Source: Anaerolineales bacterium (GTDB lineage: Bacteria > Chloroflexota > Anaerolineae > Anaerolineales > Villigracilaceae). From it: a stretch of DNA of 33,106 nucleotides. The notes beneath the pieces are model-generated. The model searched no databases, was not told the origin of the DNA, and saw only the letters and a program-made list of their open reading frames with translations. The position numbers and the translations under genes were made by a program. Shown in pieces: positions 7,621 through 15,490 of the stretch (the stretch's first letter is position 1; the number at the start of each line of letters is the position of its first letter). The stretch covers positions 1 through 33,106 of the forward strand of contig JAFGSI010000024.1 of assembly GCA_016934715.1 (NCBI GenBank), read 5' to 3'.

Positions 7621-8907
7621 CTATCCCCCGCCTTTAAGCAACCGGGTAGCCAGCGGACCGATCGCGCCCCGAAAGGAGCGCCCGCGCAGCGCCTGGTCGA
7701 GATCAGCGATCAGGTCGGCGGGGCTCTCCAGCCCGATGCTGGCCCGCACGATCCCCTCTCCGACCCACACCCGGATGCCAGCCTTCTGCGCCGGGGTCAG
7801 GTAATCGACGGAGTCAATATACATGCCCGTGGGATAGTAGAACAGTAGGCTGTGGGCGTGACCGAGCGAGGTGGCGTAATGGAAAATCCGGATCCTTTCC
7901 GACAGGGTGATGGCCGCCCCCAACCCGCCTTTGAGCTGGAAGGTCAGCATCCCACCCCCGGTTGACATCTGCCGCCCGGCCAGATCATGGTGCGGGTGGC
8001 TGGGCAATCCCGGGTAGATCACCCGGCTCACCCTGGAGTGACCTTCCAAAAACTCGGCCACCTGCAGAGCCCCCTGCGCATGCTGGCGCATCCGCAGGGG
8101 CAGGGTCACCGCCCCGCGCAGGATCAGCCAGGCGTTGAAGGGACTCAGCGCCCCGCCCAGGTGGACCAGCATCTCCTTGCGGATGCGCTGGATCTGCCGC
8201 TGTGGGCCGATCACAACCCCTCCCAGGGCATCCCCATGACCATTGATGTATTTGGTCAGGCTGTGGACGACGAAGTCGGCCCCCAGCGCCAGGGGCTGCT
8301 GGAAAACCGGGCTGGCCCAGGTCGAGTCGACCGCCAGCGGGATTCCGGCCGACCGGGCGATCCCAGCCAGGGCCTGGATGTCGGCAATGCGCAGGATCGG
8401 ATTGGCCGGCGTCTCGGCATAGAGCAGGCGCGTGTTTGGGCGCAGGGCTTCCCGGACCTGGTCCAGGTCGCTGGTATCGACCAGGCTGACCTGGATGCCA
8501 AAGCGCGGCAGGTGCTGGCCGAAGAGCTCGACCGACCCGGCGTAGCAGACCTCGCTGGCGACAACGTGGTCGCCCTGACTCAAGACGGTCAACAGCAGAG
8601 CCGAGACCGCTGCCATCCCGCTGGCAGTGACGACGGCATCGACCTTCTTCCTGTCCCTGGCGGGCAGGGCAACCGTCTCAAGCGCGACCAGGCGCTCTTC
8701 GAGGGCTCGCAGGGTCGGGTTGGACCAGCGCGTGTAGGCGTGCGGAGGATGAGGCGATTCGAGCAACAGGGCATCGATCAGGCCGGGACCGAAGGGCGGC
8801 AGTTGAAAGGTGGTCGCCATATCGACCGGCAAACGCATTGCCCCCGTCTTGGGGTCAGGCTCTTCGCCGGCGTGCACAGCCAGGGTGGAAAGGTCGATTT
8901 CGTCCAT
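7621..8907 (-). CDS. Cys/Met-metabolism PLP enzyme (cystathionine/methionine gamma-lyase-like)
   Basis: I start it at ATG 8907 (MDEIDLSTLAVHAG), because GGGAGG lies 5 nt upstream and homology begins there. An in-frame extension to 9009 is not supported. At 428 residues it matches the family: the YTRWSNPT motif (58-65) contacts the cofactor phosphate of the partner subunit, SGMAA (96-100) and D194 bind PLP, and K219 in HSLTKYINGHGD forms the Schiff base. Family members catalyse gamma- or beta-elimination and replacement on cystathionine, methionine, homocysteine or related sulfur amino acids; which one cannot be read from sequence. It is the last gene of the long operon. Methionine or homocysteine handling would fit next to methyl-transfer chemistry, but that link is inference. 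Confidence 0.9.
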   Translation of the reverse strand: MDEIDLSTLAVHAGEEPDPKTGAMRLPVDMATTFQLPPFGPGLIDALLLESPHPPHAYTRWSNPTLRALEERLVALETVALPARDRKKVDAVVTASGMAAVSALLLTVLSQGDHVVASEVCYAGSVELFGQHLPRFGIQVSLVDTSDLDQVREALRPNTRLLYAETPANPILRIADIQALAGIARSAGIPLAVDSTWASPVFQQPLALGADFVVHSLTKYINGHGDALGGVVIGPQRQIQRIRKEMLVHLGGALSPFNAWLILRGAVTLPLRMRQHAQGALQVAEFLEGHSRVSRVIYPGLPSHPHHDLAGRQMSTGGGMLTFQLKGGLGAAITLSERIRIFHYATSLGHAHSLLFYYPTGMYIDSVDYLTPAQKAGIRVWVGEGIVRASIGLESPADLIADLDQALRGRSFRGAIGPLATRLLKGGG

Positions 8908-9033
8908 GGGAGCCTCCCTTCGCGGCAATAAAGAATATTGGAGTAGGACGCGGAAACACTCTTGGATCCTCCCGCAGATTCCAGCCCGGATCCACGTCCG
9001 CGCACCCAAGCACCAGACGGCAGGTCAAACCGA

Positions 9034-10374
9034 TCAGCCTCGGTTCTGGAGCTCCTCGACCAGCGCCTGGTGGCTCTCGCGAGTCACCTTGTAGCGCCAG
9101 GCGAACAGGACCGACAGGAACAGCAGCACCGCCGGGACCGGACCCATGAAGACCCGGATAGCATTGACCGCCGCCTCCGGCTGGACAGGCAGGGGCTCGC
9201 CCGGCGTGGGGGTGATGTAGTTCGCCATCGCCAGGGCCTGGCCCATGCCCCAGACCGCCAGGCCGGTGGCCAGTTTCTGAAAGAAGGAGGCGAAAGCATA
9301 GTACGAGCCCTCGCGGCGTTCCCCTGTGCGAGCCTGGTCGATCTCGATGATGTCGGGCACCATCGCCCAGGGCAGGACATAAGCCGTGGCAATGCCGGAA
9401 CCCGACAGGGCCGCCAGCACGTAGGCCAGGCCGACCTGGTCGGCACGGATGGCCGAGATGGCCAGCAGGACAATCACCCAGGTCAGGCTGCCGAGGATGA
9501 AGGCCCGGCGCTTGTCCAGTTTGCGGGCCACCCAGACCCAGACCGGGATGAAGGCGATCGCCGAGCCTTCGGCCACCAGGACGAAGTAATTGGCCTGCTC
9601 GGGGACCCGCAGATAGTAGTTGGCGAAGTAGATCAACACCGCCGCCAGGATGCTGGCAGTGGTCCAGCTGAGCAGGTAGAGACCCATTACCATCCAAAAA
9701 GGCCGGTTGGAGAGGGTTTCGGTGATGGCCTGTTTGAGCGACAGCGCCACTGGCTCTGTTTCCCGGTCATAGTCCCGGGCAACGCGGAAGACAATCAGGG
9801 GGGGGATGATCGAGACCAGACCAAGCCCGATGCCCAGGATGGCGAAAAGGACCCGGGCGTCACGGATAAACCAGCCCATGATGGTCGCCAGGAGGATGGT
9901 CCCGAGCGTGCCAGTGATCGAGAAGACCATTCGGTAGCCATTGAGGGTGCTGCGCTCGTCGTAGTCACGGGTCAGTTCGGGGGTCAGGGCGTTATACGAA
10001 ACATGGATGATGGTGAACAGGGTGTCAAAAACGATGAAAGTGAGCGCATAGTAGGCCGCCAGGCCGAGTGGGCTGAAGGGCGGGACGATCCACATGAGCA
10101 TGAAAGCCAGCCCGAGCGGGACCGCACCGAAGAGCAGCAGGACCCGCCGCCGGCCGAAACGGCTGCGGATGCGGTCCGAGAGCAGGCCGATCAGCGGATC
10201 ATTGACCGCGTCCCAGATCTTGCCGATCCCCACCGCCCAGCCGGCCAGGTCGGGGCGCAGCCCGGCCACGTCGGTCAGGAAGTAGAGCTGAAAGAACATC
10301 AGGATCGCCAGCGGGATGCTGGTCGACAGGTCGCCGGTGCTGAAGAGCAGTTTGAGTCGCAGGGATAGTTTCAT
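9034..10374 (-). CDS. GPH-family (MelB-like) MFS symporter
   Basis: 446 residues with about 12 hydrophobic segments. The diagnostic glycoside-pentoside-hexuronide motif lies after helix 2: D55AVNDPLIGLLSDR followed by RSRFGRRR (72-78). The second half repeats the pattern (WVWVARKLDKRRA). GPH carriers move sugars or, in some branches, amines and sulfonated compounds with Na+ or H+. The gene sits 17 bp after a methyltransferase gene and about 130 bp before the PLP enzyme, and AGAGAGG precedes its ATG. In this operon it may bring in a second methylated substrate or export a demethylated product. The direction and cargo are not visible in the sequence. Confidence 0.88.
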   Translation of the reverse strand: MKLSLRLKLLFSTGDLSTSIPLAILMFFQLYFLTDVAGLRPDLAGWAVGIGKIWDAVNDPLIGLLSDRIRSRFGRRRVLLLFGAVPLGLAFMLMWIVPPFSPLGLAAYYALTFIVFDTLFTIIHVSYNALTPELTRDYDERSTLNGYRMVFSITGTLGTILLATIMGWFIRDARVLFAILGIGLGLVSIIPPLIVFRVARDYDRETEPVALSLKQAITETLSNRPFWMVMGLYLLSWTTASILAAVLIYFANYYLRVPEQANYFVLVAEGSAIAFIPVWVWVARKLDKRRAFILGSLTWVIVLLAISAIRADQVGLAYVLAALSGSGIATAYVLPWAMVPDIIEIDQARTGERREGSYYAFASFFQKLATGLAVWGMGQALAMANYITPTPGEPLPVQPEAAVNAIRVFMGPVPAVLLFLSVLFAWRYKVTRESHQALVEELQNRG

Positions 10375-10391
10375 GATGGGCCTCTCTCTGG

Positions 10392-11879
10392 CTACCGGTC
10401 CAGGAACAGGCCCTGAAGTTCGGCGGCCTCGTACTTGTAGAAATCCTCGACCGGGCGCGCGGCCACCATCTTGCGGTAGGCCTCCAGTTCCTTTGCGATC
10501 GATGGGTCGAGTACGGCCGGTTGGTGGTCGGCCAGCAGCTGGCGGGCACGCTCGCGGGCACGCTCGAGGGCCGATTTGGCCCCGGCCTTTTCCCAGGCCT
10601 CGTAGGGCTCGCGCACCAATAGTTGCGGGATGAAGTGTTCCTGGCGGAAGTTCTGCATGGTGTGCTTCTCGGTGATGAAATTGCCTGAGAAATTAACCTT
10701 GCGGATGATGTCCATCGCCAGGGTCATTTCGTTGACCTCGATCCCGCGCGCCACCCTCAGGGCCGCCGCGCAGATCTCGTCGTCGAGCACCAGCAGGGCG
10801 TCGGACTCGAGCATCGAACTGTCGAGGGTCCCGGCGCAGGTGATGTAGTCGACCCCGCCCAGGACGGCCGGCAGCAGGGTGGCGAAGCGCTCGAAGCCAG
10901 CCTGGTAATCCTCGCGCTTGGCGTCAGTGGCAGAACCGACGCTGCGGCAGGGCAGGCCGTAGAACTTGGCCAGCTGGACCGAGCCAGCGGTGATCAACCC
11001 CGTCTCGACCGCCCCCAGGGCAACGGTCCCGGTGCGCATGTTGGCGATCGTCGAGACGGTCCCATACAGGACCGGCGTCCCCGGGCGGAAGAGCTGGGCC
11101 AGGACGATGTGGGCCAGGATGTTGGCGTTCTCCTGGACCAGCAGGCCGGCCAGGGTCACCGGGGCAGTCGTCCCGGCGATGCCTTCGGGGGCCATCGTCA
11201 CCGGCTGCCCGTACTCGGCGCAAATCAGCATCCCCTCGAGTTGGATCTGGGTCATCTGCAGCGGGCTGACGGTCGAGCAGATCCCGAAGAAGCGCGGCCG
11301 GGCCTGCAGTTCAGCCTTGCCACCGGATGCGATTGCCATCATCTCCATCATGTCCAGGGTCGGGCGGTAGCCGTAGCAGCCCAGACCGAACGGCTTGCGG
11401 CTGTTGGTCGCCCAGGCATAAATGGCCTCGCTGTGGATGGTGGTCATCGGGACGTCGTTCGGCCAGACATCCATCTGGCTGCAGTGGATCTGCTGGCAGC
11501 TGTCGATCAGCTGGATGTGATGGATCAGGTCCTGGAGACCGGTCGGACGATGTTCGCCGGTCTCCAGGTCAAGGATGGCGGTCGGGGTACCCAGAGCAGC
11601 GAAGACCGGCTCCCCACCGCCGATCTCGACGCTGAACTTGCCATCCGCGCCGTGCAGGTGGAAGGTCTTGGGGGCTGCGGAAATCGCATCCATCACCAGG
11701 GCCCCGGGCAGGCGCACCGACAGGGTCTCTTCGTCCACCTCGGCGCCGGCTCGAGCGAAAATCTTTCGGGCGACGGCGTAGTCGACCTTGACGCCAACGG
11801 TCGATAAGACCTCCATCGACGCGGCGTGGATCTGCTGGACTTCGTCAGGGCTGAGGACTTCGAAGGGGTGGGTTTTCAT
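10392..11879 (-). CDS. MttB-family corrinoid methyltransferase (non-pyrrolysine), copy A
   Basis: 495 residues of the trimethylamine methyltransferase superfamily (COG5598), recognised by the opening FEVLSPDEVQQIHAASMEVLSTVGV, the AGTTAPVTLAGLLVQENANILAHIVLAQL core, the TGTVALGAVETGL segment and the NFITEKHTMQNFRQEHF end. Such enzymes move a methyl group from a quaternary or tertiary amine to Co(I) of a small corrinoid protein. There is no in-frame TAG, so this is the MtgB-like group (known members use glycine betaine, proline betaine, carnitine and others) and not the Pyl-containing MttB. GGAGG at 11889-11885 sits 5 nt before the start. A strong hairpin separates it from the upstream pterin methyltransferase gene. 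It has a longer C-terminal tail (FYKYEAAELQ) than the other three copies. Confidence 0.9.
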   Translation of the reverse strand: MKTHPFEVLSPDEVQQIHAASMEVLSTVGVKVDYAVARKIFARAGAEVDEETLSVRLPGALVMDAISAAPKTFHLHGADGKFSVEIGGGEPVFAALGTPTAILDLETGEHRPTGLQDLIHHIQLIDSCQQIHCSQMDVWPNDVPMTTIHSEAIYAWATNSRKPFGLGCYGYRPTLDMMEMMAIASGGKAELQARPRFFGICSTVSPLQMTQIQLEGMLICAEYGQPVTMAPEGIAGTTAPVTLAGLLVQENANILAHIVLAQLFRPGTPVLYGTVSTIANMRTGTVALGAVETGLITAGSVQLAKFYGLPCRSVGSATDAKREDYQAGFERFATLLPAVLGGVDYITCAGTLDSSMLESDALLVLDDEICAAALRVARGIEVNEMTLAMDIIRKVNFSGNFITEKHTMQNFRQEHFIPQLLVREPYEAWEKAGAKSALERARERARQLLADHQPAVLDPSIAKELEAYRKMVAARPVEDFYKYEAAELQGLFLDR

Positions 11880-11924
11880 GCAATCCTCCAGTGAAGATTT
11901 AATTCAAATGAAGAAATTTAGCAC

Positions 11925-11951
11925 GTAGGGCAAGAGAAGATCTTGCCCTAC
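11925..11951 (-). terminator. 11-bp-stem hairpin between two operon genes
   Basis: GTAGGGCAAGA (11925-11935), loop GAAGA, then TCTTGCCCTAC (11941-11951), a perfect stem. On the - strand it follows the pterin methyltransferase stop by about 40 bases and precedes the copy A methyltransferase by about 45. The downstream sequence is AT-rich but lacks a solid T-run. A partial terminator or mRNA processing/stability element is likely. Confidence 0.55.
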
Positions 11952-11990
11952 ACGCTCATGAGTATAGGGGAAAACCGAAAAATCCGCCCG

Positions 11991-12857
11991 CTACCCCTCG
12001 GATCCTTCTGCCCGCAGGGCTTCTGCAGCCCGGAAATATTTGATGTAGCGCATGGCGTGCTCATCTCGCCCAAGCAGCAGGTCGGCCCCCCGAACCGTCT
12101 GGCCGAGTTTGGCCGGGTCGGTGATCGCACAGGTCGCCCCGGATTGGATCCCCAAGGCCAGGAAGGTCTGGTTGACCGCCGGGCGTTCAGGCAGGCCGTA
12201 GGAAACGTTGCTGGCACCCAGGTTGATATTGACGCCGAGGGTCTTGCGCAGCAGGGCGATGGTCTGCAGGGTGACCAGGGCAGCCCGGGAATCCGAACCG
12301 ACGGTCAGGACGAGCGGGTCGATGATCACGTCCTCCACCGGGATACCGATCTTCGCCGCCCGCTCGAGGATCTTCTCGGCCACGGCCAGACGCTCCTCGG
12401 GGCTGGAGGGGATGCCCTGATCATCCATGGTCAGGCCGATGACGGCCGCCCCGCGCTCCTTGACCAGCGGCAGGACAGATGCCAGCCGGGCCTCCTCGCC
12501 GCTGACCGAGTTGACCAGCGGCTTGCCCGCAGCAGCTGCCAGGCCCGCGGCCAGGACCTCCGGATTGGCCGAGTCGATGCACAGCGGCACGTCGGCCACC
12601 CTCCCGACGGCCTCGACTACCTGCCGGACGACGGCGATCTCGTCCAGCCCGGGGACCCCCACGTTGATGTCGAGCACCTCCGCGCCCCAGGCCAGCTGGT
12701 TTTCGGCCAGCGTCCGGACGTAGTCCATGTCGCCGGCAGTCAGGGCGGCGGCCAGTTTCTTGCGGCCGGTCGGGTTGATCTTCTCGCCGATCATCACGAA
12801 CGGCCGGTCGATCCCGATCGTGACTTCCCGGGTCTTGCCACTCAATATTGTGTGCAT
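11991..12857 (-). CDS. Methyltetrahydrofolate:corrinoid methyltransferase (MtgA/AcsE-like)
   Basis: 288 residues forming one pterin-binding TIM barrel, the fold of MetH, AcsE and MtgA/MtvA. Visible barrel motifs are GEKINPTG (24-31), the D63IN strand, CIDSANPE (93-100), N116SVSGE, GLTMDD (141-146), DPL (180-182) and NLGASNVSYGLP (212-223). It would carry the methyl group from the methylated corrinoid protein to tetrahydrofolate, feeding the Wood-Ljungdahl or one-carbon pool. It could run in reverse during methylation. GAGGAG precedes the ATG. It lies 36 bp downstream of the M20 gene. As the only pterin enzyme in an operon with four MttB copies and one corrinoid protein, it is the obvious shared final acceptor step. 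Confidence 0.92.
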   Translation of the reverse strand: MHTILSGKTREVTIGIDRPFVMIGEKINPTGRKKLAAALTAGDMDYVRTLAENQLAWGAEVLDINVGVPGLDEIAVVRQVVEAVGRVADVPLCIDSANPEVLAAGLAAAAGKPLVNSVSGEEARLASVLPLVKERGAAVIGLTMDDQGIPSSPEERLAVAEKILERAAKIGIPVEDVIIDPLVLTVGSDSRAALVTLQTIALLRKTLGVNINLGASNVSYGLPERPAVNQTFLALGIQSGATCAITDPAKLGQTVRGADLLLGRDEHAMRYIKYFRAAEALRAEGSEG

Positions 12858-12893
12858 GCTGTGCTCCTCATTAAGATATGACGAATGCCGTTC

Positions 12894-14075
12894 TCACGAC
12901 CGGCCGCGCAGGAAGCGCAGGGCGGCCTCGGCCAGGACCGCCGCCCCGACCGGCAGGCAGCGCTCATCCAGGTCGTAATCCGGGCTGTGCAGGTGGCGCT
13001 GCAGGTCTGGATTGCCGCTTCCCAGGGCGAACATCGCCCCGGGGGCGTGCTCCAGGAAGCAGCCAAAGTCCTCGGCGCCGAGCTCCCGCTTCCAGGGCCA
13101 GACATTCTCTTCACCGAGTAGATCGCGGCCTACGGCCGCCAGATGGTCCGCCGCCCCGGCATGGTTGATCATCGGCGGGGTGCCGATCTCGAAGCGCAGC
13201 GCATAGTCCCCGCCCAGGGCCCGGGCCAGTTCAAAGGCCCGCCGGATCTCGTCCTGGACCTGGGCCTGGACCTCCTTGCGGAGGTAGCGCAGGGTGCCGG
13301 TCAGGCTGACCCGCTCGGGGATGACGTTCTCGGCGTGCCCGCCGTGCAGCGAGCCAATGCTGACCACCGCCGGATCGAAGGGGTACAATCGCCGTGAGAC
13401 GATCGCGTTCAGGGCCAGCATGACATGGGCCGTCAGGTAGAACGGGTCGATGGTCAGGTGTGGGTTGGCACCGTGCCCGCCCCGGCCGATGATCTCGCCG
13501 AACCAGGAATCGACCCCGCCCGAAACAGGCCCCGACTCGATGCGGATCGCCCCGGTCGGGGTGGTTGGCTCGACGTGCAGGGCCAGGATCATGTCCACGC
13601 CCTCCATGGCCCCCTCGGCGATCATGCGCGGCGCCCCGCTCAGGCCCTGCTCGTCGGCGACCTCTTCGGCGGGTTGGAAAAGGATGCGCACCATGCCGGG
13701 AAATTTCTCCTGCGACAGGAGCAGGGCCACCCCAAGAGCTGCCGCCATGTGGGCATCGTGCCCGCAGGCGTGCATCCGCCCCGGGATGGTGGAGGCGTAA
13801 TCGACCCCGCTCTGCTCCTGGAGCGGCAGGGCATCCATGTCAGCCCGGATGGCCAGGATCGGGCTCCCCTGCCCCAGTTCTGCGATCACCCCGCTGCGGC
13901 CGACCCCGCTCCGGACCCGGCAGCCGAACGAGTCACACAGTTCCGCCACCCGGGCGGCGGTGCGGGTCACTTCGAAGCCGATCTCGGGGTGCATATGGAA
14001 ATCGCGCCGCCAGGCAGTCAGCTGGTTCTGGATGGCCTGGGCTTTGAGGAGCATGCTTGCCGTGGCTGCTGTCAT
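12894..14075 (-). CDS. M20-family metal-dependent amidohydrolase
   Basis: 393 residues of the M20D (N-acyl-amino acid/IAA-amino acid hydrolase) type. Metal-binding and catalytic motifs are all present: HMHPEIGFE (27-35), IRADMDALP (76-84), HACGHDAH (102-109), FQPAEE (133-138), LALHVEP and the closing LHSPDYDLDERCLPVG. These enzymes split an acyl group from an amino acid or amine through an amide bond in the cytoplasm, using two metal ions. There is no signal peptide. The start overlaps the stop of the upstream MttB copy B by 4 bases (ATGA), which implies translational coupling. The pairing suggests it frees the methylated amine, or trims an acyl group, before or after demethylation. The actual substrate is unknown. 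Confidence 0.92.
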   Translation of the reverse strand: MTAATASMLLKAQAIQNQLTAWRRDFHMHPEIGFEVTRTAARVAELCDSFGCRVRSGVGRSGVIAELGQGSPILAIRADMDALPLQEQSGVDYASTIPGRMHACGHDAHMAAALGVALLLSQEKFPGMVRILFQPAEEVADEQGLSGAPRMIAEGAMEGVDMILALHVEPTTPTGAIRIESGPVSGGVDSWFGEIIGRGGHGANPHLTIDPFYLTAHVMLALNAIVSRRLYPFDPAVVSIGSLHGGHAENVIPERVSLTGTLRYLRKEVQAQVQDEIRRAFELARALGGDYALRFEIGTPPMINHAGAADHLAAVGRDLLGEENVWPWKRELGAEDFGCFLEHAPGAMFALGSGNPDLQRHLHSPDYDLDERCLPVGAAVLAEAALRFLRGRS

Positions 14076-15490
14076 GAGCCGCCCAGCTCCTTCTCGGCCG
14101 CCGCCAGCAGATTGTCCAGTTCGCGCTCCTGGGCCGCCTCCAACGGCGGAACCTGGTGGCTGCCCAGGATGCGTTCCGCCTCCGCCTGGGCCCGCTCGAC
14201 CATGCCCTCCCGGCCAGCCGCCTCCCAGCCATCCCAGGTACCGCGCTCGGCCAGGCGGGTCAGCAGCATCTCGCCGGATCTCAGGGCCTTGAGGGTGTGC
14301 TTCTGGCCGAGGAAATTGCGCGTCGATGCCATCGCCGCCGCGACCACGTCGACGGCCAGGGTCTCGTCGTTGGCGACCAGGCCCTGGCGGGCACGCCGGA
14401 TGCTGCCGGCGAACTCATCGTCGATGACCATCTGGGCGAAGGAGCCCATCACCCCGGCCTCCATCTCGCCGATGCCCGAGAGTTCGTCGGCGCCGGCCAG
14501 GGCCGGCAGGACGGCATTGAGGGCCCGCTCGAAGCCGTTCTGGGCGTCGAGCGTGTGGGCGTTGGTCGAGAAGCCGTAGACGTTGACCGGCAGGCCGTAG
14601 CGGTGGCCGATCTGAACGGTGGCCGCCGAGGCGATGCCCATCTCGACCCCGCCCCAGACGGACAGCCCGGTGCGCGGTTCCATCATCGCCAACCTGCCGC
14701 AGTAGATGATCGGCAGGCCGGGATTGGCCAGCTGTGCCAGAACCAGGGCCGCCAGGACCTCGGCGTTCTGCTGGGCCACCGCCCCGGCGATCGTGAAGGG
14801 GGCCGTCGTCCCGGCCGTCGGGCAGGGCAGCGGGGCGAAGGCGATCCCCAGGCGGGCGATCTCGAGGATCGCCTCGGCTTCGTGATCGGGGATCGCCAGC
14901 GGGCTGACCGGCGAAAGCGCCAGGCTGAGCATCTCGCCCGGATCTCCGATCACGGCGGCCATCTCGACGGCAAAACGCGCCTCGGCGGCATACTGGACGC
15001 CCGGGCCTTGCAGCGGCTTGAGGGTCAACGGCAGGGCGTGACGGTACATGGCCAGCGACATGATGCTCCCCGGTACGTCGCCCGGGGTGAAGAAGGGGGT
15101 GATCGTGTGACAGTTCTCCAGGGCATCCAGCAGGCGGGTGGCGTCGCGCACATCCTGGACCATGGCCTGGCGGCGGGTCCCGGAGGCGGCCTCGTAGATG
15201 TCGCGCGCCCCGCCCAGGTTGTGGAAATAAAGGTTCCCGTCCCCGAGGGTCTTGACAGTCCCCCCGCGGCCGCGCAGGGTCGTCTGTGTACCGGCCCGGG
15301 CGAGGCAGCCCTCGACCAGGGCCGGGGGCAGGCGGACGCGCGCCGGGTCCAGGCGCGCCCCGGCCGCGGCCAGCAGTTCGCGGCTGCGCGGTTCGCCGAG
15401 GGTCACGCCGGTCTCATCGAGGATGCGCAGGCTGGCCCCGTGCAGGGCTTCGACCTCCTGGTCAGAAAGGAAGAGGTGTTGCATGATCAT
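14072..15490 (-). CDS. MttB-family corrinoid methyltransferase (non-pyrrolysine), copy B
   Basis: 472 residues with the same family signature as copy A: LSDQEVEALHGASLRILDETGV, AGTTAPFTIAGAVAQQNAEVLAALVLAQL, TGLSVWGGVEMGIASAATVQIGHRYGLP and NFLGQKHTLKALRSGEML. The second ATG (15484, MQHLFLSDQE) has the better distance from AAAGGGA and may be the real start. The upstream end overlaps the S9 peptidase by 4 bases, and its downstream end overlaps the M20 gene by 4. Peptidase, methyltransferase and amidohydrolase are thus physically coupled in translation, a strong hint that they act on one substrate family. It diverges from copies A, C and D along its length, so it likely has its own substrate. 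There is no in-frame TAG. Confidence 0.9.
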   Translation of the reverse strand: MIMQHLFLSDQEVEALHGASLRILDETGVTLGEPRSRELLAAAGARLDPARVRLPPALVEGCLARAGTQTTLRGRGGTVKTLGDGNLYFHNLGGARDIYEAASGTRRQAMVQDVRDATRLLDALENCHTITPFFTPGDVPGSIMSLAMYRHALPLTLKPLQGPGVQYAAEARFAVEMAAVIGDPGEMLSLALSPVSPLAIPDHEAEAILEIARLGIAFAPLPCPTAGTTAPFTIAGAVAQQNAEVLAALVLAQLANPGLPIIYCGRLAMMEPRTGLSVWGGVEMGIASAATVQIGHRYGLPVNVYGFSTNAHTLDAQNGFERALNAVLPALAGADELSGIGEMEAGVMGSFAQMVIDDEFAGSIRRARQGLVANDETLAVDVVAAAMASTRNFLGQKHTLKALRSGEMLLTRLAERGTWDGWEAAGREGMVERAQAEAERILGSHQVPPLEAAQERELDNLLAAAEKELGGS

